From contig WHUB01000019.1 in NCBI GenBank assembly GCA_009377395.1, forward strand, positions 754 to 58,583: a DNA stretch of 57,830 nucleotides. The letters run 5' to 3'. Of the stretch, positions 33,302-41,796 are shown in pieces (position 1 is the first letter of the stretch; every line of letters starts with the position of its first letter). The DNA comes from Actinophytocola sp. (GTDB taxonomy: Bacteria; Actinomycetota; Actinomycetes; Mycobacteriales; Pseudonocardiaceae). The notes below the pieces were generated by a model. The model searched no databases. It saw only the letters and a list, made by a program, of their open reading frames with translations, and had not been told where the DNA came from. Both the position numbers and the translations under genes were made by a program.

Positions 33302-34390
33302 CTACAACCAGTGGTTGCGGCGGAAGATGCGGAACAAGATGAAGCAGATCAGGCCGATGCCGACGAGGACGGTGGGGTAGCCGTAGCGCCACTCCAGCTC
33401 CGGCATGTATGTGAAGTTCATGCCGTAGATCCCGGCGATCGCGGTCGGCACGGCGAACATCGCCGCCCACGCGGTGATCTTGCGCATGTCGACGTTCTGC
33501 TGCAACGACACCTTCGCCACCGTCGCGTCGACCAGCGTGGTCAGCAGCTCGTTGGCGCTGCCGATGCGCTCTGACACCGTCGTGAGGTGGTCGTCGACGT
33601 CGCGGAAGTACGACCGCACGTCGTCCGGCACGAGCCGGCTGTAGCCCTCGGCGAGCCGCCGCAGCGGCGTCGCGAGCGGCAGCACCGCCCGGCGCAGCTC
33701 GAGCACCTCGCGCTTCATCAGGTAGATCTGCTCGGCCGAGACCAGCGACCTCGGCGCGAACACCTGGTCCTCCATCTCGTCGATGTCGTGCTCGATGCGC
33801 TCCGAGACGTCGAGATAGTGGTCGACGACGGTGTCGGCGATCGCGTGCAGCACCGATGACGGCCCCGGCCGCAGCCGCTCCGGGTCGTTGTCCAGCTCCC
33901 GGCGGAGCCGCGCCAGCCCGGAGTGCTGGCCGTGGCGCACCGTGACGATGAAGTCTTTGCCGAGGAACGCCATCAGCTCGCCCGTCTCGACGATCTCGTT
34001 GGCGGTCGTCGGTGACTCGTGCGCGATGTAGCGCACCGTCTTGAGCACCATGAACAGCGAGTCCTCGTAGCGGTCCAGCTTGGGGCGCTGGTGCGCGTGC
34101 ACCGCGTCCTCCACGGCCAGCTCGTGCAGCCCGAAGGTGTCCGCTATGCCCTGGATCTGCTTGGTGTCTGGCTCGTGGAGCCCGATCCACACGAACGCGT
34201 TGTCCTGCGCCCGGGCCTCCGCGATCGCGTCGGAGTGCGCCCACTTGCCGGGCAGCCGCTCACCGTCGACGTAGACACCGCAGTCGACGACGGATGCGGA
34301 GAGCGGGACGGGATCGGGCTGCCGTGCGGGTGTTCGTGACCGGCCGTAACCGCGACCGCGCAGGCCGCCGAACGGGCGTATCGCCGCCAT
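33302..34390 (-). CDS. corA: Magnesium/cobalt transporter CorA
   Basis: CorA-family channel of 362 residues. A large N-terminal cytoplasmic funnel domain is followed by two C-terminal membrane helices. The selectivity signature YGMNF, followed by TYMPELEW, lies at the end of the first helix, and the last helix ends FRIFRRNHWL. It imports Mg2+ as a pentamer. ATG at 34390 has a GGAGGG site and is preferred over an upstream in-frame ATG at 34429. A corA homologue also follows the sugar ABC genes in mycobacteria. Confidence 0.93.
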   Translation of the reverse strand: MAAIRPFGGLRGRGYGRSRTPARQPDPVPLSASVVDCGVYVDGERLPGKWAHSDAIAEARAQDNAFVWIGLHEPDTKQIQGIADTFGLHELAVEDAVHAHQRPKLDRYEDSLFMVLKTVRYIAHESPTTANEIVETGELMAFLGKDFIVTVRHGQHSGLARLRRELDNDPERLRPGPSSVLHAIADTVVDHYLDVSERIEHDIDEMEDQVFAPRSLVSAEQIYLMKREVLELRRAVLPLATPLRRLAEGYSRLVPDDVRSYFRDVDDHLTTVSERIGSANELLTTLVDATVAKVSLQQNVDMRKITAWAAMFAVPTAIAGIYGMNFTYMPELEWRYGYPTVLVGIGLICFILFRIFRRNHWL

Positions 34391-34554
34391 GATCCCTCCA
34401 ACCGCGTCTCCTCGTGAGTCTTTTGACACCGATCATCGAGCCTACTCCTGCCACAAGGCATGATGGCTGCCAACGACAGGCGGGTGCCGAGAGTGGGTTA
34501 CCCCATGTGATCTTGCCATGGAGCCGTGCCCACGCGACACAAGGAGGAACCAGA

Positions 34555-35058
34555 GTGCAGTTCGGCCGCTATTTCGAGGAGTTCGAGGTCGGCGCGGTGT
34601 ACAAGCACTGGCCGGGCAAGACGGTGACCGAGTACGACGACCACCTGTTTTGCCTGCTCACGATGAACCACCATCCGCTGCACATGGACAGCCACTACGC
34701 GGCCGAGACCACCGACTTCGGCAAGAACGTCGTGGTCGGCAACTACATCTACTCGCTGCTGCTCGGCATGTCCGTCGCCGACGTCTCCGGCAAGGCGATC
34801 GCCAACCTCGAGGTGGAGTCGCTCAAGCACGTCAAGCCGACGTTCCACGGCGACACCATCTACGGCGAGACCGAGGTGCTCGAGAAGACACCGTCGAAGT
34901 CCAAGGACGACCGGGGCGTCGTCTACGTCGAGACGCGCGGCTACAACCAGGACGGCACGATCGTCTGCGTGTTCCGGCGCAAGGTCATGGTGCCGAAGCG
35001 GTCCTACGGCGAGGCACGTGGCGGCGAGCAGCCAGGGCGCCCGGTGCCGCATGAATGA
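34555..35058 (+). CDS. MaoC-like hotdog-fold dehydratase
   Basis: Hotdog-fold protein of 167 residues. The MaoC-like hydratase motif is present in the first half: YDDHLFCLLTMNHHPLHMDSHYA, with the catalytic aspartate/histidine pair, then GNYIYSLLLGMSVADVSG. The family hydrates 2-enoyl-CoA or related beta-hydroxyacyl substrates. GTG at 34555 follows AAGGAGG. Its end overlaps the DUF2332 gene by eight bases. Confidence 0.87.
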   Translation: MQFGRYFEEFEVGAVYKHWPGKTVTEYDDHLFCLLTMNHHPLHMDSHYAAETTDFGKNVVVGNYIYSLLLGMSVADVSGKAIANLEVESLKHVKPTFHGDTIYGETEVLEKTPSKSKDDRGVVYVETRGYNQDGTIVCVFRRKVMVPKRSYGEARGGEQPGRPVPHE

Positions 35059-36130
35059 CATCGCAACGACGCGGCGCGGTCTGGCCACCTTCGCCGGCCG
35101 CGCCGAGGCGTCGTCGCCGCTGTACTCCCACCTCGCCGCGAAGGCGGCCGAGGACGACGACGTCGCCGGTCTGCTCGCCGGGGCGCCGGACCCCGACCCC
35201 GAGCTGCTGCTCGCCGTCGCGCACCGGCTGCTGCAGGCCGACCCGATCCACCCGCTGACGCGGTACTACCCGACGCTCGGCGGCTTCGACGGCGTCGACG
35301 CCGAGACCTGGCCGATGTTCCGCACCTTCCTGCTGGAACGGGCCGAGCAGGCACGGGAGCTGCTCGCGGCCCGGCGGGTACGCCACAACGAGGTGCAGCG
35401 GGCGGCGGTGCTGTATCCCCCGCTGAGCGCGGTCGCCAAGCAGGCCAAGGGCACCATCGGTCTCATCGAGGTCGGCGCCTGCGCCGGACTGCTGCTCGGA
35501 CTGGACAAGTTCGGCTACCGGTACCAGTGCGACGGCGGCGAGCAGTACACCGCAGGCCCGGCGAAGGCGGCCGTCGGGCTGCACTGCGCGGTCCAAGGTC
35601 CTGGCTTCGGCGGGCCACGCAAGAAACTGCCGCTCGGTGAGCGGATCGGGCTCGACCCCGAACCCGTCGACCTGACCGACGAGGACGAGCTGGCCTGGCT
35701 GGACGCCTGCATCTGGACCGACCAGCCGGAGCGGGTGCGGCTGCTGCGCACCGCGGCCGCCGCCCAGGCCAGGCAACCGCAGCAGGTCGTCGCGGGGGAC
35801 GGTGCGACGGACCTCGCCACGGTCGCCGGGCGACTGCCCGCCGACGCGCCACTGGCCGTGATGAACACCAACACCATGACGCGGTTGGAGGCGCGGCAGC
35901 GCGCGGACTACCTGGCGGCGCTGGCCGCGCTCGCCGCGGAGCGGCCGCTGTGGTGGGTCAGCCACGAGCCGTACGAGTCCGGCGTCGCCGAGCTGCTGCC
36001 CGGCCGGGAGGACCTGACGTCCGCCGAGGTGCTCAGCGTCACAACCTGGTCCGGCGGCGAGCCCGAGGTGACGGTGCTGGCCACCACCGACCCCAACGGC
36101 AGGCGGATGACCTGGCGAGGCGGTGTCTGA
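35051..36130 (+). CDS. DUF2332 family protein
   Basis: The protein has 359 residues. It matches the DUF2332 pattern: LLAVAHRLLQADPIHPLTRYYPTLGG, NEVQRAAVLYPPLSAVA, and LIEVGACAGLLLGLDKFGYRY, which resembles a SAM-binding loop. Function is unknown; a methyltransferase-like fold is plausible. ATG at 35051 lies within the MaoC 3' end. The last three codons and the TGA stop are part of short repeat copy 4, so this protein's C-terminus was set by the element. Confidence 0.85.
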   Translation: MNDIATTRRGLATFAGRAEASSPLYSHLAAKAAEDDDVAGLLAGAPDPDPELLLAVAHRLLQADPIHPLTRYYPTLGGFDGVDAETWPMFRTFLLERAEQARELLAARRVRHNEVQRAAVLYPPLSAVAKQAKGTIGLIEVGACAGLLLGLDKFGYRYQCDGGEQYTAGPAKAAVGLHCAVQGPGFGGPRKKLPLGERIGLDPEPVDLTDEDELAWLDACIWTDQPERVRLLRTAAAAQARQPQQVVAGDGATDLATVAGRLPADAPLAVMNTNTMTRLEARQRADYLAALAALAAERPLWWVSHEPYESGVAELLPGREDLTSAEVLSVTTWSGGEPEVTVLATTDPNGRRMTWRGGV

Positions 36131-36176
36131 TGGATCCGTGGTCGCGGTATCGACCGAGATCCATCAGACACCGCCT
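36118..36176. repeat. Nested palindromic element, short copy 4
   Basis: The arms AGGCGGTGTCTGATGGATC (36118-36136) and their exact complement at 36158-36176 are separated by 21 bases. The left half matches copy 2 up to GGTATCG and the right half resumes at ATCGACCGAGATCC, so the interior was lost between two ATCG sequences. It lies after the DUF2332 gene and supplies its TGA stop. It probably works as a terminator hairpin. Confidence 0.87.
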
Positions 36177-36249
36177 ACGCTGATCGGGCGACAGTCCGTG
36201 GTGTGAGAGATGCCACAGCGTCGCGATCATGGTGCCGCCCGCGCGGCCG

Positions 36250-36678
36250 TCAGGCTCCATGCCGCTGGCCGGGCAGCGCCTGCCAGCTACGTAGTGTCGC
36301 GGTGAGCTCGTCGACCAGGTCGCCGTTTCGGTCGAGAGCGTCGTATTCGTCGCTGTCAACCCACCGCGCGTCGACGGCGTCGTCCCCTGCCCGCAGCGTG
36401 CCCGCGACGACGCCGCAGAAGTAGTCGTGGATTTCGTACCTGCCGCGCGTGACGATCCCGGCGAGCGACCCCGGCTCGACCGTCAGTCCGGTCTCTTCTC
36501 GCAGCTCACGGGCCACGGCGTCGAGCACCGGCTCACCGGGCAGTATCCTGCCGCCCGGCAGCGACCACTTGCCCGCCGCGGGCTGCTGCCCCCGGCGGAT
36601 CAGCAGAATTCGGCCACTGGCATCGTGTACTACACCGCCGACGCAAGGGATCATGGATTGCTCGCAAGACATAGCCAC
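36250..36678 (-). CDS. NUDIX hydrolase
   Basis: NUDIX protein of 142 residues. The NUDIX box G-x5-E-x7-REU-x-EE-x-G reads GGRILPGEPVLDAVARELREETG, fully conserved, preceded by GKWSLP. MutT-like sanitation of oxidised nucleotides or hydrolysis of another nucleoside diphosphate derivative is likely; the substrate is not readable. Convergent with DUF2332, with repeat copy 4 between. Starts at 36678 or the in-frame ATG at 36672 are both possible. Confidence 0.9.
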   Translation of the reverse strand: MAMSCEQSMIPCVGGVVHDASGRILLIRRGQQPAAGKWSLPGGRILPGEPVLDAVARELREETGLTVEPGSLAGIVTRGRYEIHDYFCGVVAGTLRAGDDAVDARWVDSDEYDALDRNGDLVDELTATLRSWQALPGQRHGA

Positions 36679-36815
36679 AGAGAGTAGTGTTTCGGTAGCA
36701 TAACTGCCCAGTGCTGCCCCAAGAGCGGGACATTACTCGGAACTCGGCGCGCAGTGCGGTACAACGAGAAAAGGTTTAGCCCACAGGTACTACGGAGAGA
36801 CGGGGTCTGATCGTC

Positions 36816-36980
36816 GTGGACGTGAAGAAGTTGGCCATCGTGGCCGGTTCCGCACTCCTGCTGTTCTTCGTGATCACGCAGCCAGACAGTTCTGCGTCCC
36901 TCGTGCACAGCATTCTCGGCATGCTCAGGGACGGCGCCGAGTCGATCATCACCTTTGTAAGCAACGTGTTCCAAGGCTGA
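36816..36980 (+). CDS. Small single-pass membrane protein
   Basis: A short frame of 54 codons: start GTG-GAC-GTG-AAG-AAG, then the hydrophobic segment LAIVAGSALLLFFVIT, then a polar stretch and an amphipathic C-terminal helix ending IITFVSNVFQG. It ends ten bases before the PH-domain gene, so the two are probably one operon. I do not know its function; a partner of the membrane PH-like protein is a natural guess. GTG at 36822 is an alternative start. Confidence 0.65.
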   Translation: MDVKKLAIVAGSALLLFFVITQPDSSASLVHSILGMLRDGAESIITFVSNVFQG

Positions 36981-36990
36981 CGGTGCCGAA

Positions 36991-37557
36991 TTGAGCCTCT
37001 TCGCGCCACGCGACCCGGACGAGTATCTGCTCGAGACCGAGCGTCGTGTGATCCGCATCAGGCGGCACTGGGCGACGCTGCTGTGGGACTGCTTCGAGTC
37101 GGCGGCCCTGCTCGCGATCGCCGTGATGGTGTCGTATCTGCTCCCGCCATCGCTGTGGATGGGGCAGAACGTGCTCTGGTACGCGGCGCTGCTCGTCATC
37201 CTCCGGTTCATGTGGATCGTGATGGAGTGGTGGGTCGAGACCCTCGTCGTCACCGACAAGCGGTTCATCATGACGAAGGGCATCTTCACGACCAAGGTGC
37301 TGATGATGCCCATCAGCAAGGTCACCGACCTGACGTACAAGCGGACCGCGGCGGGCAGGATGCTCGGCTACGGCAACATCATCGTCGAGTCGGCAGGCCA
37401 GATCCAGGCTCTCAACAACATCAACTACCTGCCCCAACCCGAACAGTTCTACGACACCATCTCGGAGCTGGTATTCGGCGACAAGAAGGCGCAGGCCGAG
37501 CGGTTCTCCATGATCAAGGCGCAGCGCGCGGCCCGGGGCAAGCGTGCGGTGAAGTGA
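36991..37557 (+). CDS. Membrane protein with bacterial PH-like domain
   Basis: The protein has 188 residues. Two membrane helices (about 32-54 and 58-75) are followed by a bPH2/YdbT-type PH domain, with LVVTDKRFIMTKGIFTTKVLMMPISKVTDLTYKRTAAGRMLGYGNIIVESAGQ. The C-terminus is basic. Such proteins are conserved in actinobacteria without an agreed role. The start is TTG at 36991, giving the usual MSLFAPRDPDEYLLE; no better start exists because the frame closes shortly upstream. Confidence 0.85.
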   Translation: MSLFAPRDPDEYLLETERRVIRIRRHWATLLWDCFESAALLAIAVMVSYLLPPSLWMGQNVLWYAALLVILRFMWIVMEWWVETLVVTDKRFIMTKGIFTTKVLMMPISKVTDLTYKRTAAGRMLGYGNIIVESAGQIQALNNINYLPQPEQFYDTISELVFGDKKAQAERFSMIKAQRAARGKRAVK

Positions 37558-37587
37558 TGCCGGGCGGCATCGGCGACACTGGTCTCC

Positions 37588-38463
37588 GTGAGCCTTCGCA
37601 TCGACCTGCACACCCACTCCACCGCGTCCGACGGCACCGACAGCCCCGCCGGGCTCGTCGCGGCGGCCGCCGCCGCTGACATCGACGTCATCGCCATCAC
37701 CGACCACGACACCACCGCGGGCTGGCGTGAGGCCGGCGCGGCGCTGCCCGCCGGGATGCGGCTGGTGCCGGGCGCCGAGCTGTCGTGCGTGTCCGACGAC
37801 GGCGGCGGGCGGCGGGTCAGCGTGCACCTGCTGGCCTACCTGTTCGACCCGGCGGCCGACGCCATCGTGGTCGAGCAGCGCAGGCTGCGGGAGGAGCGAC
37901 GCGGCAGGCTGCGGCGGATGGCCGAGCGGATGGCCGCCGACGACGTGCCGATCGACCCCGACGCGCTGCTCGGCGCGCTGCCGGACGACGCCCCGGCCGG
38001 ACGTCCCCACCTGGCGCGGGCGCTGGTCGACGCCGGTCTCGCGGGCAGCGTCGACGAGGCGTTCGCGACCTACCTCGGCAGCGGCCGGGGCTACTACGTG
38101 CCGCGCCGGGACACGCCGGTCGCGCAGGCCATCGAGATGATCGCGGCGGCGGGCGGGGTGACCGTGCTCGCGCACCCGCTCGCGCACCAGCGCGGGCCGA
38201 CGGTGAGCCTGCCGACCATCGCCGAGATGGCGGCGCACGGCCTCACCGGCATCGAGGTCGACCACCCCAACCACGACCAGCCGACCCGCGACCGGCTGCG
38301 CAAGCTCGCCGCCGAGCTCGACCTGCTGCCGACCGGGTCGAGCGACTACCACGGCACCAACAAGGACATCCGGCTCGGCGCGGAGACCACCGATCCCGAC
38401 GTCTTCGCCGAGCTGGTCGCGCGGGCGAGTGGCTGCGAGGTCGTCTCGGGGGCCACGCGGTGA
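37588..38463 (+). CDS. PHP domain phosphoesterase (TrpH/RNase AM-like)
   Basis: Polymerase-and-histidinol-phosphatase family protein of 291 residues. Metal ligands are visible: DLHTHSTASDG (residues 6-16), ITDHDT, GAELSC, and near the end GSSDYHG. The YciV/TrpH group removes 3'-5'-bisphosphates or trims RNA 5' ends. GTG at 37588 starts the protein directly with the first motif. Its stop overlaps the marC start (GTGA). Confidence 0.9.
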   Translation: MSLRIDLHTHSTASDGTDSPAGLVAAAAAADIDVIAITDHDTTAGWREAGAALPAGMRLVPGAELSCVSDDGGGRRVSVHLLAYLFDPAADAIVVEQRRLREERRGRLRRMAERMAADDVPIDPDALLGALPDDAPAGRPHLARALVDAGLAGSVDEAFATYLGSGRGYYVPRRDTPVAQAIEMIAAAGGVTVLAHPLAHQRGPTVSLPTIAEMAAHGLTGIEVDHPNHDQPTRDRLRKLAAELDLLPTGSSDYHGTNKDIRLGAETTDPDVFAELVARASGCEVVSGATR

Positions 38464-39080
38464 GCGCGTACTTCGACCCCGAGACGTTCCTCGCCGCGAC
38501 GGTCACGCTGCTGGTCATCATGGACCCGACCGGCACCGTGCCGGTGTTCCTCAGCCTGACCGGGCGCAGGGCGGCGTCGGCGCGGGCGAAGGCGGCCTGG
38601 CAGGCGGTGCTGGTGTCGCTGGTCGTCATCACGGTCTTCGCGGTGGCGGGCCAGGCGATCCTGACCTACCTCGGCATCGGCATCCCGGCGTTGCAGGGCG
38701 CGGGCGGGCTGTTGCTGCTGCTCGTCGCGCTCGACCTGCTGACGGGGCGGGAGAGTGCGCAGCCGCAGGCCGCGGAGGAGGTGAACGTCGCGCTGGTCCC
38801 GCTGGGCACGCCGCTGCTCGCCGGGCCGGGCGCGATCGCGGCGACCATCGTGTTCGTCCGGCAGGCGTCGGGTGATCTCGGCGCCTACCTCGCGCTCGCG
38901 GCCGCGATCGTGGTGGTGCACCTGGCACTGTTCCTGAGCCTCCGGTTCGCGGGCGGGGTGATCCGGCTGATCAAGGAAAGCGGCATCACCCTGGTCGCGA
39001 AGGTCGCCGGGCTGTTGCTCGCCGCGATCGCGGTGCAGCTCGTCGCCGACTCGGTGCGCGGGTTCATCGCGGGTAGCTGA
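38460..39080 (+). CDS. MarC family integral membrane protein
   Basis: Membrane protein of 206 residues with six hydrophobic segments. The MarC hallmark MDPTGTVPVFLSLTGRR appears near residue 20, and LVPLGTPLLAGPGAI in the middle repeats the pattern of an inverted duplication. MarC members were once linked to multiple antibiotic resistance but the role is unsettled. GTG at 38460 overlaps the upstream stop. Confidence 0.9.
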   Translation: MSAYFDPETFLAATVTLLVIMDPTGTVPVFLSLTGRRAASARAKAAWQAVLVSLVVITVFAVAGQAILTYLGIGIPALQGAGGLLLLLVALDLLTGRESAQPQAAEEVNVALVPLGTPLLAGPGAIAATIVFVRQASGDLGAYLALAAAIVVVHLALFLSLRFAGGVIRLIKESGITLVAKVAGLLLAAIAVQLVADSVRGFIAGS

Positions 39081-39126
39081 CCGATACGCTGGCGTGCCGG
39101 ATCACTGTGTTCTAGCGGGAGCGGGC

Positions 39127-39459
39127 ATGCGAGCGACGACGGCCCAGCGGGAGTGGCCGATGTATCGACAGCCGTCGCGCCGCGATGCGGTCGCCAGGTT
39201 CTGGCGCGACGTCGCGGGCGCGGTCGCCGCTGGTCTCACGCTGCTCGCGGCGGGGCTGTTCGGCGTCCTGATGTTCGCGCACGAGCTCGGCGTTCAGGGC
39301 CCGGGAGCGCAGGTCGCCGCGGGACACGCGGCCGCGGCGATGTTCGCCATCGCGTTCGCGATCCTCGCCGACCGGACCCGGGGCAGGCCCGCCGTCGTCG
39401 GCGTGATCGCCGTGTTCGTCATCACCGCGGCCACGCTGTGGTGGTACTGGCTGCGTTAG
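39127..39459 (+). CDS. Small membrane protein, three helices
   Basis: The protein has 110 residues: a basic N-terminus with QREWPMYRQPSRRDAVARFW, then three hydrophobic segments (about 33-54, 62-82 and 90-108) ending LWWYWLR. No family is recognised. ATG at 39127 has GGAG eight bases upstream; the frame is open a little further. It lies 46 bp after marC and its end nearly meets the convergent carboxypeptidase gene. Confidence 0.72.
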   Translation: MRATTAQREWPMYRQPSRRDAVARFWRDVAGAVAAGLTLLAAGLFGVLMFAHELGVQGPGAQVAAGHAAAAMFAIAFAILADRTRGRPAVVGVIAVFVITAATLWWYWLR

Positions 39460-39463
39460 TTAG

Positions 39464-41563
39464 TCACCATCGCGCCCGGCAGCGGCTCAGGTCCGCCTTG
39501 ACGACCTGGCCCCGGTCGACCACGACCGGGATCTGCTGCAGGATCTTGCCGTTCTTCTCGCAGGTCAGCGTGTAGTTCTCGATCAGCTGCCTCGGCACGG
39601 TCTTCGGCTCCGTGTCGTACAGCGAGCCGGTCAGCGTGTAGCTCGGCGACGCCGAGGCGTAGTTGATCACGCGGAACACATAGCCGCCCGGCTTCGGGGC
39701 CTCGACGAGCGCCCGCTCCTTCTCGTTGACGAACTGCTCGGACGACGCCACCTCGGTCAGGCTGCCGTCCTGCTCGCGGTAGAAGACCTTGAGATCCAGG
39801 TCGTCCGGGGTCGGCCAGTCCAATGTGACGTCGAGCAGGTCCACACCGGACCGCTTCACCGTGAACGTGTGGTCGGTGTGCTGCGTCGGGGCGATGAAGG
39901 TGCCGTTGTAGGTCTTCGAGCGGATCGGCTCGTCGGCGAGCACCTCGTACTGCCGGTCCATGACCATCGGGCGGGTCGACGGGTTGACGTGCCAGCGGAA
40001 CCCGCCGCTGTCGCCGACCCGCATCGTGGTCTCGATGGTGTCCGAAATGGATGAGTTCCAGGTCGACGTGGCGAAGGACTTCGTCAGCCGGAGCGTCGCG
40101 CCCGCCGGGGCCTTGCCCGCGATCACCGAGTGCTGCTCCTGGTTGACCGCGTTCTCCAACGCGACGAGGTACGCTTCCCGGTTGCCCCTGCCCGCGTACT
40201 TGCCCGCGCCCAGGTACTCGTCGACGACCTCGGGGTACGGCGGGTGGAACTCGCTCTCACCGATCTCGAAGGTGTAGCCGTAGCCACCGGTGGCGTTGTA
40301 CGACCAGTCCTCCGTGGTGCCGGTGGTGTCGTAGAGCTCCCAGCTGTGGAGGTTCTGGTAGCCGTTCTGCGCCGCCATTCGCGCGCCGAGCGCCTTCATG
40401 GCCGCCTCGTCGTGCGGCTGGCCGATCGGCTCGCCGTCCGGCCCGATGGTGTCCGGCTTGACGCCGTTGGGCCGCAGCACCAGGTTCGAGTAGGTGTGGT
40501 TGGTGATCAGCGTGGTGACCTGCCGGTGGCTGACCAGCTCCCGGATGTTCTGCGTCTCCGGCTCGGAGAACGGCGCCGCGCCGCGATAGGTCGGGTCGGC
40601 GGGCTCGCTCGCCGCGCCGGGGCCGCCCCACAGCCCGCCGTAGTTGCGGTTGGTGTCGACGCCGAGGCCGAAGCCGCCGGGGCTCGCAGCGAGCGCGCAC
40701 TCGTTCGCCACCGGCCGCTGGCCGTCGAGCAGGCGGCAGTTCTTGCGCTTGTAGACATTGCCGGGACTGCCGAGCAGCGACACCGTGCCGCCGTCGTCCA
40801 CCTCGCGCAGGTCGAGCAGCATGCCGTCGTTGACCGACTTCTGGAAGCCGTCCGGGTTGGTCACCGGGACGACGATCACCCGGGACCGGTTGAGCAGGTT
40901 GGTGATCCGGTCGCGCTTGCCGTAGTTGGTGACGAGGTCGTAGGCGAACTCCATGGTCAGCTCGCCGGACGGCCACTCGCGGGCGTGGTGCAGGCCCATG
41001 ATGAGGAACACCGGCCTGCCGTCCCGCGGCTCGCGCACGTCGCGGCCGATCGCGAGGCCGTGCACGAGCTTGCCCTCGAGCGTGCGGTGGGGCAGCGTGA
41101 TCTCCCTGGCGATGCCGGGCCGCATCGTCGCCAGCTTGTGCATGTCGGCGTTGTAGTCGGCGAGCGTGCGGTAGCCGGTGCGGCCGCTCGGCAGCGGCGA
41201 CCGTTCCGTCCTCGCCGCGTACCGCTCGTTGATCTCGTTGACCTTCGCGGTGTGCAGCGCCAGGTTCGGGATGCGGACGTCCCAGGTCAGGCCCGCGGCG
41301 TGCAGTGCGGCGGCCTCGGCGGGGCTGTGCAGCACCACCTCGATGTAGTCGTGTCCGGCGTGCTCGGTCATGTCGAGGCCGAGGGACTGCAACAGCTCCT
41401 TGTCGGCGCGGGTCGAAGTGTCGACGGTGACGAGCTGCACCGGGAAGTCCGCCGTCGCCGCCCGCGCCGGCGCCTGCCCGGTGTCGATCGCCGCGACGGT
41501 CAGCAGCGATGCGGCGGCCAGCGCCGTGAGCGCGACGCGAACGGATCGGGACTTCATGGGCAT
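39464..41563 (-). CDS. Secreted zinc carboxypeptidase (M14)
   Basis: Large exported metallopeptidase of 699 residues. A Sec signal peptide (about 1-37, ending ARAATADF) precedes a propeptide-like region and the M14 domain (about 130-470). Zinc ligands are in HHAREWPSGE (HxxE); NPDGF, GVDTNRNYG and NHTYSN are substrate-site segments; the catalytic glutamate is in TFEIGESEFHPPY. The C-terminal about 220 residues are beta-rich, probably a sandwich/prepeptidase-type domain. ATG at 41563 follows a GAGGGGG site. The family is typically used for extracellular peptide breakdown. Confidence 0.92.
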   Translation of the reverse strand: MPMKSRSVRVALTALAAASLLTVAAIDTGQAPARAATADFPVQLVTVDTSTRADKELLQSLGLDMTEHAGHDYIEVVLHSPAEAAALHAAGLTWDVRIPNLALHTAKVNEINERYAARTERSPLPSGRTGYRTLADYNADMHKLATMRPGIAREITLPHRTLEGKLVHGLAIGRDVREPRDGRPVFLIMGLHHAREWPSGELTMEFAYDLVTNYGKRDRITNLLNRSRVIVVPVTNPDGFQKSVNDGMLLDLREVDDGGTVSLLGSPGNVYKRKNCRLLDGQRPVANECALAASPGGFGLGVDTNRNYGGLWGGPGAASEPADPTYRGAAPFSEPETQNIRELVSHRQVTTLITNHTYSNLVLRPNGVKPDTIGPDGEPIGQPHDEAAMKALGARMAAQNGYQNLHSWELYDTTGTTEDWSYNATGGYGYTFEIGESEFHPPYPEVVDEYLGAGKYAGRGNREAYLVALENAVNQEQHSVIAGKAPAGATLRLTKSFATSTWNSSISDTIETTMRVGDSGGFRWHVNPSTRPMVMDRQYEVLADEPIRSKTYNGTFIAPTQHTDHTFTVKRSGVDLLDVTLDWPTPDDLDLKVFYREQDGSLTEVASSEQFVNEKERALVEAPKPGGYVFRVINYASASPSYTLTGSLYDTEPKTVPRQLIENYTLTCEKNGKILQQIPVVVDRGQVVKADLSRCRARW

Positions 41564-41653
41564 GGCGATCCCCCTCGTTTTCTTCGCAGACCCCTGCGGA
41601 GTGACGTGGTCCTAACGAGGTGGACGTGAAAGCGGTTACGAAATGACGCGTGG

Positions 41654-41709
41654 GCGCCCGGCCCTCCGACCCGGCTGCAGGAATGGTGCGAGGGCGGAGG
41701 ACCGGGCGC
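41654..41709. terminator. Strong hairpin between propeller and carboxypeptidase genes
   Basis: GCGCCCGGCCCTCCG at 41654-41668 and CGGAGGACCGGGCGC at 41695-41709 are complementary with one mismatch; the loop is 26 bases. It lies about 90-140 bp beyond the stop of the minus-strand propeller gene and before the carboxypeptidase promoter region. There is no T-run, as is usual for high-GC actinobacterial terminators. Confidence 0.5.
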
Positions 41710-41796
41710 GCCGACGACCTTCGCAGGTCCTCGAGCGCCGCGAAGTGGGGAAACTACGCACGTCGATACGTATCTCGTCGCGGCACGCCGCGCTGG

